From positions 62,001-126,000 of the forward strand of contig JACKHG010000002.1 of the NCBI GenBank assembly GCA_020639115.1: a stretch of 64,000 bases of DNA, written 5' to 3'. The notes below the pieces were generated by a model. It was not told the DNA's origin. It did no database searches and was given only the letters and a program-made list of their open reading frames with translations. Source of the DNA: Phycisphaerales bacterium (lineage in GTDB: Bacteria > Planctomycetota > Phycisphaerae > UBA1845). The position numbers and the translations under genes were made by a program. Shown here piece after piece: positions 1 through 6,970 of the stretch. Numbering within the stretch: the first letter of the stretch is position 1; each line of letters starts with the position of its first letter.

Positions 1-1877
1 GCCGTTATCGCTGGGTCACGGCCACGCGAAACGAAACTTGCACATTTATCCCCGACCTGCCGGAGGCTGGCTGGTATCGCGTGTACGTCACCTGCAATGA
101 GGGCGATCCCAACGTGCAAGGCGTCGGCGTCACGGTCAATCATGCGGGCGGCAGCAACCACTTCACGTGGAACCAGGCCGACGCGGCGGCGCTCAACACC
201 TGGGTGCCGATCGGTGGCCGGAGCTTCCTGTTCAACGCGGGAATGGACGGAACGGTGGTGTGGGACGACTTCAACGCCACACCGACGGACGGGGCGCACA
301 TCTTCCGCGGTGACGCGACGAAGTTCACTCTCGACAACCGCGTCGAGGTGGACGGCGTGGGCGGTGCGGCGGGAACTTTCGCCACCGTCCACGAGGCGCT
401 CGCATGGCTTGCGGCGCACGAATCCGAAGAGCCGGACGTGATCGACGTCACGTGCGACACGCTCGTCGAAACCGGCTGTCTGCTGATCAACCTGATCGAT
501 GACGTGACGATCAAGGGCGATGCGGATGACAACGGAGTGCCTGTAACGATTGCGCTCGCGCCGAGCGTGCCCGCCGGTTGGTCGCGCCCGTGCGGCGTGT
601 ACCTCGACGTGCCGATCCAGCATCACTACACGCTCCGCGACCTCACGATCGTGCCGCAGTACGTCTCCGCCGGGTACGACACGGGCGCATACGGGCTGGT
701 CATTGACGAACAGAATCCTTCGGATCAGGCGTGCGCCATGTCGGTCCTGCTGGAAGGCGTGACCGTCGCCGCCAGCCTGCCGGGCCACGTGCCCACCGCT
801 CCCTTCGAGGATCATCGGGCCCAGGCGACGATGTTCGGCTCGAGCGATGCGTCGTACGGGTCAGCCGTCCTGCAGCGGTCGTCGGGCTGGGCCGGGGATG
901 CCGACTGTCGTCAGGCGATCGTGGCCACCGACCTGACCATCACGCACAGCGCCACGCGCGGACTGGCTTTGGAATCCGCATATACGGATTGGGATATCGC
1001 CGGCGGGCTGGTCATCAGCTATTGCGGCCTGGAGGGCATTCGGGCGCAGCAGATCGATGGCAGCAGCCTCGTGGTGCGGGCGCCGGCGGGCGCCGGCGTC
1101 AACCGGATCCAGCACAATCTCGGGGGCGGTGTCGTCAACATCGGCAACAGCGGTACGGGCACGGTGTCGCTCGCCAACTGCCTGATTCGCGACAACCAGG
1201 GTGCGCTCGGCGGCGGCCTGCGTGCGGAAAATGCGCAGACAACGCTCCGGAACGCGCTGCTGACCGGAAACATCGCCACGTCGGGCGGAGGCGTTTACGT
1301 GTCCGGCGGGAGCCTCGGCGTCGCCGGCTGCACGCTCGTCGATAACACCGCGACCAGCGCCGGCGCCATCCTGAGTTCCGGAGCATCCGTGGCGGTCGCC
1401 AACTCGATCCTCTGGGCGAATGGCGCCGCGCCGCTCTCCGGCAGCATGGTGGTCACCAGCAGCAACGTGGAGGGCGGCCAGGCGGGCGCGGGCAACATCG
1501 CGGACGATCCCGCATTCGTCGATGCGCTCGCGGCGGACTATCACCTGCAGCGCCGCTCACCATGCATCAATATGGGCAACCCATTATTCGCTCCCGACCT
1601 CACCGAGACCGACGTGGATGGCACGCCGCGCATCCAGGGGGGCTATCCCGATATGGGGGCCGACGAAACCGAGTTCCTCGCGGGCGACATGGACGCGGAC
1701 GGTGATGTCGATCTCGACGACCAAGTCGCGTTCAGCGAGTGCCTCGGCGGCCCCGGCGCGGCCCCCGCCCCCTCCGCCCCGCTTTCGGGCACCGACTGCC
1801 TCGTCGTCTTCGATTACGACGATGACGGCGACGTGGACCTGTGGGATTTCTCGTGTTTGCGGCTGCGCCACCCGTAG
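1..1877 (+). CDS. Exported beta-helix protein with golvesin-like and dockerin-like domains (5' end outside window)
   Basis: The reading frame is open from the left edge (in frame from base 3), so the N-terminus and any signal peptide lie outside. The first visible part (FIPDLPEAGWYRVYV, then an HAGG...WNQ stretch and a WVPIGG stretch) looks like the golvesin C-terminal-like, xanthan-lyase-associated beta-sandwich. From about base 340 to 1670 the protein is rich in Gly/Asn/Ser with regularly spaced short hydrophobic strands (LRDNQG, TTLRNALLTGNIA, VAGCTLVDNTA), as in a parallel beta-helix of the pectin-lyase fold. The C-terminus (from about base 1681) has two Asp-rich loops, DMDADGDVDLDD and DYDDDGDVDLWD, a dockerin-like calcium-binding repeat. 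Probably a surface or secreted protein; the substrate is unknown. The following gene has its own promoter, so this is not part of that operon. Confidence 0.8.
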   Translation, partial: RYRWVTATRNETCTFIPDLPEAGWYRVYVTCNEGDPNVQGVGVTVNHAGGSNHFTWNQADAAALNTWVPIGGRSFLFNAGMDGTVVWDDFNATPTDGAHIFRGDATKFTLDNRVEVDGVGGAAGTFATVHEALAWLAAHESEEPDVIDVTCDTLVETGCLLINLIDDVTIKGDADDNGVPVTIALAPSVPAGWSRPCGVYLDVPIQHHYTLRDLTIVPQYVSAGYDTGAYGLVIDEQNPSDQACAMSVLLEGVTVAASLPGHVPTAPFEDHRAQATMFGSSDASYGSAVLQRSSGWAGDADCRQAIVATDLTITHSATRGLALESAYTDWDIAGGLVISYCGLEGIRAQQIDGSSLVVRAPAGAGVNRIQHNLGGGVVNIGNSGTGTVSLANCLIRDNQGALGGGLRAENAQTTLRNALLTGNIATSGGGVYVSGGSLGVAGCTLVDNTATSAGAILSSGASVAVANSILWANGAAPLSGSMVVTSSNVEGGQAGAGNIADDPAFVDALAADYHLQRRSPCINMGNPLFAPDLTETDVDGTPRIQGGYPDMGADETEFLAGDMDADGDVDLDDQVAFSECLGGPGAAPAPSAPLSGTDCLVVFDYDDDGDVDLWDFSCLRLRHP

Positions 1878-1921
1878 GCCGGGTGTCCGCGCGTATTGCG
1901 GCTTCAAGCCGAAGTCTTTCC

Positions 1922-1951
1922 TTGACTTCACCGCCGCCCCGGCGGTAGAAC
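1922..1951 (+). promoter_or_regulatory. Putative sigma-70-type promoter of the cobalamin-riboswitch operon
   Basis: TTGACT (1922-1927) and TAGAAC (1946-1951) are separated by 18 bases. The predicted start would fall about 7-10 bases later, immediately before the first base of the riboswitch P1 stem at 1963. The -10 box matches the consensus at only four of six positions, so the call rests mainly on its location. Confidence 0.45.
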
Positions 1952-1962
1952 GATTCCCCTCA

Positions 1963-2167
1963 GGTCGCTGGTGGCCTGCCGGCGGATCCGGCGGGCGTAA
2001 TCGGGAATCCGGTGAGAATCCGGAACAGCCCCGCTACTGTGACCGGGAACGAAGGCCGCGACACACCATTGCCCGCACAAGGCGGGTGAGAAGGTGCGGC
2101 TGGTAGGTGTCGGCGAGCAAACGCCCGCCGACGACGCCCGGAAGTCAGGAGACCGGCCAGATTGACC
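1963..2167 (+). promoter_or_regulatory. Cobalamin (adenosylcobalamin-type) riboswitch aptamer
   Basis: The region contains the conserved blocks of the cobalamin riboswitch in the right order. These are GGGAATCCGGTGAGAATCC (from about 2003), the highly conserved ACAGCCCCGCTACTGTGA block (about 2025-2042), a B12-box-like CACCATTG...GGTGAGAAGG segment (about 2064-2095) and the closing block GGAAGTCAGGAGACC (about 2140-2154). A P1 stem can be drawn between GGTC/CTGG (1963-1971) and CCAG/GACC (2157-2167). Such aptamers bind a cobalamin and usually lower expression of the gene downstream when the cofactor is plentiful. The next gene on the same strand begins at 2358 with only leader between, so the four-gene block 2358-6328 is the expected target. 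Confidence 0.93.
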
Positions 2168-2331
2168 TTCACGCAGGACCCGTACGCCTTCGCGGGAAGG
2201 TGTGGTCAAATGCCGGCGCTCGCCCGTTCGATAATTCCCCTGCTCCAGAGTACGCGGATCGCGACTGGGACACGGGGCTGCGCTGCGCGCCCAACACCAC
2301 ACTTCTTTGCCGCCCATGACGTCGGGTTCTG

Positions 2332-2352
2332 CTTCCTCCCGCGGTGAGGAGG
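2332..2352 (+). promoter_or_regulatory. Hairpin masking the ribosome-binding site (likely riboswitch expression platform)
   Basis: CTTCCTC (2332-2338) can pair with GAGGAGG (2346-2352) across a 7-base loop, with one G-U pair. The right arm is the Shine-Dalgarno sequence of the gene starting at 2358, six bases before the ATG. This is what a translational off-switch would look like, and cobalamin riboswitches commonly act this way. The coupling to the aptamer 165 bases upstream is inferred; I see no clean intrinsic terminator in 2168-2331. Confidence 0.6.
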
Positions 2353-2357
2353 TAGAC

Positions 2358-3428
2358 ATGGTCTCACGTTGCAGCATTCTGTCGGGATTGGTTTTCTTCA
2401 TGGGAGCAGCCGGAGCACGCGCGGACGCGTTCTCCGCATACGCCGTGCAGCGCAGCTTCCAGTTGCCGGCCGGCGCGTCGTCGTTCGACGTGCTCGCCGA
2501 CGGCCGCATCGTCACCATGGTCGATGCCAACGTCTACACGGAGAACGCCACCGGGTCCGCAACGTTCGGAATGCTCGGAACGTTGCCGGATGCGGACGTT
2601 GTGCCCGGCGCCTACGCGACAGGTTTTGTTCGCGTGTCCCCAGACGGAACGAGGATCGCCGTCGGCAACAACGGTGGAGCGACATTTGATCATCCGCAGG
2701 TGGGCGTCTTCGCACTGGACACGCTTGCGGGGAGCTGGTTCACAGCCGCCCACTACGACGCGGCATGGTTGGACAACCGGAGCCTCGCGCTCACCGCGGG
2801 CGATTTCAGCGAGCCGAGCCGGGTAACCCTGCTCGATACGCAGAGCGCACCGGGCAGCCCGACCAATCCGACGATCATCGCCAACATCGACGGCGGATCA
2901 GCCGGCATCACATTTGACGCGGCGGGGTACCTCTACACCGGAAACGGATTCGACTTCGACGATACCGGCGTGATCAAGGCATTTTCACCTGCGGCCTGGC
3001 AGCCGGCGCTTTCCGGCGCAAGCCCGGCGGACTTCGAGGCTGCGGGCGACCTCATCGCCGAAGTCCTCTCCGCAGGCGCCCTGGGCTTCGACGCCGAGGG
3101 CAACCTGCACGTCGGCGGCGGCGACTTCGCCGAGGACGAGAGCGATTTCGCAGCGCTGATTCGCGCGAACGACGTCCTCGCGGCCCGCGCCGGCGGCGGA
3201 GGCGCCGACGTCAACAACCCCACCCAGGTGCGCCGATTCGATCCCGACTCGGGTAACCCGTTCAACTTCTACGACGTGAACTTCAATCCGGTCACCGGCG
3301 AACTGTATCTCCGCGAGGGCACGACGGTGTACAGCTACGTGGCGCCGGAACCGAGCGGCGCACTGTTCGGCGCGCTCGGCGCACTGGCGGTCATGCGGCG
3401 CAGGAGCCAGACGAGGAGCGCGGCATGA
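2358..3428 (+). CDS. PEP-CTERM-type exported protein, probable beta-propeller, under cobalamin riboswitch
   Basis: The start at 2358 is chosen because GAGGAGG lies six bases upstream; an upstream ATG at 2307 has no such site and would put 17 residues before the signal peptide. The N-terminus (positively charged, then hydrophobic, ending ARA-DA near residue 23) is a signal peptide. The body repeats short blade-like motifs such as VLADGRIVTM, VSPDGTRIAVG, FDAAGYLYTG and FDAEGNLHVGGG, which suggest a beta-propeller. The C-terminus has EPSGA, a hydrophobic stretch and an Arg cluster, the PEP-CTERM sorting pattern. It is the first gene of a translationally coupled set: its TGA overlaps the next ATG by four bases. 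A role in surface corrinoid binding is inferred from the riboswitch, not shown by a motif. BtuG of Bacteroides is a surface beta-propeller that binds B12, which makes the comparison worth testing. Confidence 0.85.
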   Translation: MVSRCSILSGLVFFMGAAGARADAFSAYAVQRSFQLPAGASSFDVLADGRIVTMVDANVYTENATGSATFGMLGTLPDADVVPGAYATGFVRVSPDGTRIAVGNNGGATFDHPQVGVFALDTLAGSWFTAAHYDAAWLDNRSLALTAGDFSEPSRVTLLDTQSAPGSPTNPTIIANIDGGSAGITFDAAGYLYTGNGFDFDDTGVIKAFSPAAWQPALSGASPADFEAAGDLIAEVLSAGALGFDAEGNLHVGGGDFAEDESDFAALIRANDVLAARAGGGGADVNNPTQVRRFDPDSGNPFNFYDVNFNPVTGELYLREGTTVYSYVAPEPSGALFGALGALAVMRRRSQTRSAA

Positions 3429-4198
3429 GAGTCCACCCCGTCATCAGCATAGCCGCACTATCGCTTGCGAGCGTCGTCGTGCACGCGGAGACTTCGGCAG
3501 CCCTCAGCGTGCATGCTTCCGCCACGTCGGTCGCCTGGGGCGACTCGGTCGAGATTGCCGTGTGGTCAACCCACGACACGCGGATGGCGGCGTGCTCCTA
3601 CCGGATCGGCGCCACCGGTGGTGCAGCCGCCGTGCTCACCCAGCGCTCCGTCGCCGCGGGATTGGATTTTATCAATACCGACACCGCGGCTCCGCTGGCC
3701 GACGGTCTGCCTGTCGAAATGTCCGCCGGCCTGCACATCGACGACGTGTTCGTCAACCTTGGCGGCGCCGAGTCTCCGGGCGGTCCCGACGATGGCCTGG
3801 CGCCCGGTGCGGACGTGGTCGTCGCGGCGTACACGCTCGTGGCGACGCGGGCGGGCACGCTGCAACTGACGCTCTCGAGCGTGCAGGCGGCTGAGACGCA
3901 GTCCGACCCCGGCGGCACGCTGTTCGATGACGTCGGGGTATCCGCCGCCGCAGCCACCGTCACGCTCACCGTCGTGGGCGGCCCGGATATCGACGGCGAC
4001 GGGCGCGTGGATCTGCACGACTACGCGGTGATGCAGCGCTGCCTGGGGGGTAGCAGCGCTGCGGAGTGTGCTACGGCGGACGTGGATGCGGACGGTGACG
4101 TGGACGAGGACGATTTTGTCGCGCTGCGCGCCTGCCTGGCGGGTCCCGTCCACGACACAGCCTGCACGCCGACCGCCGGCGCGGAGGTGCAGCCATGA
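3425..4198 (+). CDS. Exported dockerin-like protein in the cobalamin-riboswitch operon
   Basis: A 257-residue protein with a signal peptide (hydrophobic core then VVHA-E near residue 22). Residues 25-185 form a beta-rich region resembling cohesin or other Ig-like modules often found with dockerins in planctomycete exported proteins. The C-terminal part (from about residue 188) has two Asp-rich calcium-loop repeats, DIDGDGRVDLHD and DVDADGDVDEDD, i.e. a dockerin-like pair. The gene starts inside the stop of the preceding gene (ATGA), and its own stop overlaps the next ATG in the same way. It is therefore translated with its neighbours and shares their riboswitch control. No enzyme motif is visible. 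Confidence 0.85.
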   Translation: MRVHPVISIAALSLASVVVHAETSAALSVHASATSVAWGDSVEIAVWSTHDTRMAACSYRIGATGGAAAVLTQRSVAAGLDFINTDTAAPLADGLPVEMSAGLHIDDVFVNLGGAESPGGPDDGLAPGADVVVAAYTLVATRAGTLQLTLSSVQAAETQSDPGGTLFDDVGVSAAAATVTLTVVGGPDIDGDGRVDLHDYAVMQRCLGGSSAAECATADVDADGDVDEDDFVALRACLAGPVHDTACTPTAGAEVQP

Positions 4199-5442
4199 AA
4201 TCCCCGCACCTTCCCACCGCCATTTCGGTCGTACTCAGCACTGCACTCTGCGTGACGCACTCTCCCGCCCTCGCCGCGCCGTTCGGAGCCGAAGTGGTCG
4301 AATCCGTGCCCGCGCCGGGCCAGTTCATCAACAACCCCAGCTACAACGACCCCGCGGATACGCTCGGGCCCCCCACCGGCGGCGGGACCGCCAGCCCCAA
4401 CAACGCTGCAGTGCTCAGCCTCGGCGGCTTCGGCGGCTCGGTCGTCATCCGCTTCGATCATCCGGTGACCGACGACCCCGGCAACTACCTTGGCCTGGAC
4501 TTCATCGTCTTCGGCAACGCGTCCTGGTGGAACCAGAACCCGCAACTGCGCTGGGCCGAACCCGCCCACGTCGAAATCATGCGCGACGTGGACAGCGACG
4601 GCCTGCCCGGCACCTGCCCCGAGGAGGTCTGGTACCTGCTGCCGGGCAGCCACACCCCGGACGCCGGCACCTGGCGGGCGCAGACGTGGGACGCCGTCGG
4701 CGGCGCGGCGTACCCGCCGGCGAATACAGCCTGGTTTCCTGAAATAGGGCAATTCCCATACCTGCCGGCAGGGCCGTGCGTCATCCCGCTCGATGCGCAG
4801 GGGCGCTACACGACCGCGGCGTACGAAGTCGACGCAGCCATCTACGCCGACCCGGGCAGCCAGGGCGGAACGCTCGGCATCGTCGCCAATCCCAACGGCG
4901 GCGATGGCGACCCCGCCAACGACGCCTTCGAGGGTCTCTTCGGATACGCGGACCTGTCGCCCACCCTGCGCCTGGGCGATTTCGACGCCGACAACACCGT
5001 CGATGATCCGCTGGCTGACCCGGAGTCGTTCTACACCGTGCCCGACAACCCCTGGCGCATCGGCGTCACCCCGGGATCGGGAGGTGGCGACGCGTTCGAC
5101 ATCGCGGACGCCGTCGATCCCGACACGGGCGCCCCCGCCGGACTGGCGGCCTTCGACTTCGTGCGCGTGACCACGGCTGTCGACCTGGTGCTCGGCCCGC
5201 TGGGCGAGGTCTCCGCCGAGATTGACGCCGTCGCCGACGTCGCCCCGGTCGCGTGTCCCGGCGACTGGAACGCCGACGGTCAGGTCAATCTCGTGGACCT
5301 GCTGCACGCCCGCAACGCGCTGGGTCGGGAAGACCCGGATACTGGATTCTCCATAGCGGGCGACGTCGTTCAGGACGGCGTGCACGACCTTGCGGACGTC
5401 GCCCGCCTGCGGGCGGCCCACCTGGGAGCGAGCTGTGAGTGA
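4195..5442 (+). CDS. Exported surface protein with dockerin-like tail, cobalamin-riboswitch operon
   Basis: A 415-residue protein with a signal peptide (cleavage probably after PALA near residue 27). The conserved-looking core contains SLGGFGGSVVIRFDHPV and DFIVFGNASWW. From memory, this type of sequence occurs in 'cell surface proteins' of corrinoid-related clusters in other phyla, but I could not run a search to confirm it. The C-terminus has two degenerate dockerin loops (DWNADGQVNLVD and DVVQDGVHDLAD). No membrane anchor is present, so the protein may attach through its dockerin or be held by a partner. It overlaps the previous gene by four bases and the next one by eight. Together with the riboswitch this makes it the best candidate for a corrinoid-binding or corrinoid-handling surface component of the operon. 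Confidence 0.82.
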   Translation: MKSPHLPTAISVVLSTALCVTHSPALAAPFGAEVVESVPAPGQFINNPSYNDPADTLGPPTGGGTASPNNAAVLSLGGFGGSVVIRFDHPVTDDPGNYLGLDFIVFGNASWWNQNPQLRWAEPAHVEIMRDVDSDGLPGTCPEEVWYLLPGSHTPDAGTWRAQTWDAVGGAAYPPANTAWFPEIGQFPYLPAGPCVIPLDAQGRYTTAAYEVDAAIYADPGSQGGTLGIVANPNGGDGDPANDAFEGLFGYADLSPTLRLGDFDADNTVDDPLADPESFYTVPDNPWRIGVTPGSGGGDAFDIADAVDPDTGAPAGLAAFDFVRVTTAVDLVLGPLGEVSAEIDAVADVAPVACPGDWNADGQVNLVDLLHARNALGREDPDTGFSIAGDVVQDGVHDLADVARLRAAHLGASCE

Positions 5443-6328
5443 CGAGCGCCGACATCGCGCGTTCACGCTGATCGAGCTGCTGATCGTGGTATCGATCATC
5501 GCCCTGCTGGCGGCGATCCTGCTGCCCAACCTTCGCCGGGCGCGCGACCAGGCCCGCACCGTTGTCTGCCGCTCGAACATCCGCCAGTTGCACCTGGCCA
5601 ACAGCAGCTACGCGCTCGAGAACAACGACCTCTACGTCCCCGCCGCGAGCGACATGGTCAACGGGTTCGGCGGCCGGCATCGCTGGCACGGGACGCGCCT
5701 GGCGGATGCGGTCGATCCCGATCCGGTGCGCAACACGTTCGACCCCGAGTTGGGCCCCCTGGCTGGCGCGTTGCTCGACGGCGCGATCAAGGCCTGTCCG
5801 CAGCGCACCGAGTTCGTCACCTCCGGCGCCGCCAACGCCTTCGAGGCCGGCTGCGGAGGCTACGGCTACAACCTCTACGGAATCGGCGGGCGCTTCTACG
5901 CCGCCGGATGGTCCGCGGCGCAGGTGGGCCAGGGCGCACCGTTTCAACTGGGTTGGTGGACGTCGCGCGTGCAGAATCCGGCGCAGGTCGTGATGTTCAC
6001 CGACACAGCCTACCGGGTTCAGAGCGGCCCGTCCGGAAGCTACCTGATTGAGTATTCCTTCAGCGAGCCGCCTTGGTCGGTCGAGGCAACGCCGCAAGGC
6101 CCGCACGAACGCGCGGGCGAGCCGGCGCTGTGGTGGCTGAGCACGCCCAGCATCCACTTCCGCCTCGGCGGGGTCACCTACGTCGCGTGGTGCGACGGGC
6201 ACGTTTCGGGCGAGAAGCTCAGCACCGACAAGGTGGGAAGCCGCCAGTGGCAGCTCGGCTGGTTCGGCACGCTCGACAACGCCGCGTTCGCGCCCGTTCC
6301 GACCGCCCATGCCGCCACGCCCGACTGA
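5435..6328 (+). CDS. Type II secretion/type IV pilin-like pseudopilin, last gene of the riboswitch operon
   Basis: The start is set at GTG 5435, which overlaps the previous stop and has GGGAG upstream. An in-frame ATG at 5390 would add a leader that does not fit. The prepilin peptidase signature AFTLIELLIVVSIIALLAAILLPNL begins about ten residues in, with the expected Glu5 after the cleavage site, followed by one hydrophobic helix. The remainder is the globular part typical of the large planctomycete pseudopilin families, ending with a VAWCDGHVSG motif like the 'DGH' motif near the end of such proteins. Its position as the fourth gene of a cobalamin-controlled set is unusual and suggests a role in assembling or exporting the other products. 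Confidence 0.88.
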   Translation: MSDERRHRAFTLIELLIVVSIIALLAAILLPNLRRARDQARTVVCRSNIRQLHLANSSYALENNDLYVPAASDMVNGFGGRHRWHGTRLADAVDPDPVRNTFDPELGPLAGALLDGAIKACPQRTEFVTSGAANAFEAGCGGYGYNLYGIGGRFYAAGWSAAQVGQGAPFQLGWWTSRVQNPAQVVMFTDTAYRVQSGPSGSYLIEYSFSEPPWSVEATPQGPHERAGEPALWWLSTPSIHFRLGGVTYVAWCDGHVSGEKLSTDKVGSRQWQLGWFGTLDNAAFAPVPTAHAATPD

Positions 6329-6624
6329 AGACAGAAGAACGCCGTCCGCGCGCTTTTCAGAACTATAAACGCACCGACAGGACGTTCGGCATAATCGAGG
6401 CGTACTTTACTCCTCCCATTCGGCCCGACCCACCCATCAGGATGTCGAGGCGGACAATGCTGCACCGTAAGGGCCGATGACGCGCCGCCTCCCGCCTGAG
6501 CGTGCGTTCAGGAAGCAGTTGCGCGGCTGATTCGTGGCGTACACTCCGCCGTCCCGACGATTGCCGATCGCCCGTGGGGTCATACCATTCTCGCAGAACG
6601 TTCGGCGCATTGAGGAGAGCAGTC

Positions 6625-6870
6625 ATGAGTACATTGAGAAAAAGCAAGTTGATGCGCTGGTCGCTGGGAGGCGTCTTGGCGGCCCTCGCCCTCAGTACAG
6701 CCGCCTGTTCGCCCAAGGAAGAAAAGCAGGCGACGAGCCCGGCGGCGACGGTGACGCCCGCGCCCTCGATGACGCCCGCGGCGCCGATGGTTGAACCGAC
6801 GATGACGCCGGAGCCTGCACCGACGGCCTCGCCATCCGCGACTCCGCAGGCGACCCCACCACCAGAATAG
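6625..6870 (+). CDS. Small Pro/Thr-rich lipoprotein
   Basis: An 81-residue protein. The start at 6625 follows GAGGAG by about eight bases. The signal peptide carries a lipobox (STAAC, Cys near residue 28). The mature part is almost entirely Pro, Thr, Ala and Ser with short PTxTPxP units, which is disordered and linker-like. It is probably anchored in an envelope membrane. No function can be assigned. It stands alone between the pseudopilin gene and the convergent ThDP-enzyme gene. Confidence 0.75.
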   Translation: MSTLRKSKLMRWSLGGVLAALALSTAACSPKEEKQATSPAATVTPAPSMTPAAPMVEPTMTPEPAPTASPSATPQATPPPE

Positions 6871-6970
6871 TCCGCGAAGAGGCCTTCAAAACCGCAGCGG
6901 TCCGCGACGCCTTCGCGTCGAGGCGCGCGGATCCGCCGCACTCTCGCCTCGGGCAGCGTCGCGCGGTCCG

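Noticed and set aside
4021..5601. A 526-residue minus-strand frame across the riboswitch operon
   Set aside because: Antisense to overlapping genes with signal peptides and dockerin repeats; Arg/Val/Gly-rich without motif.
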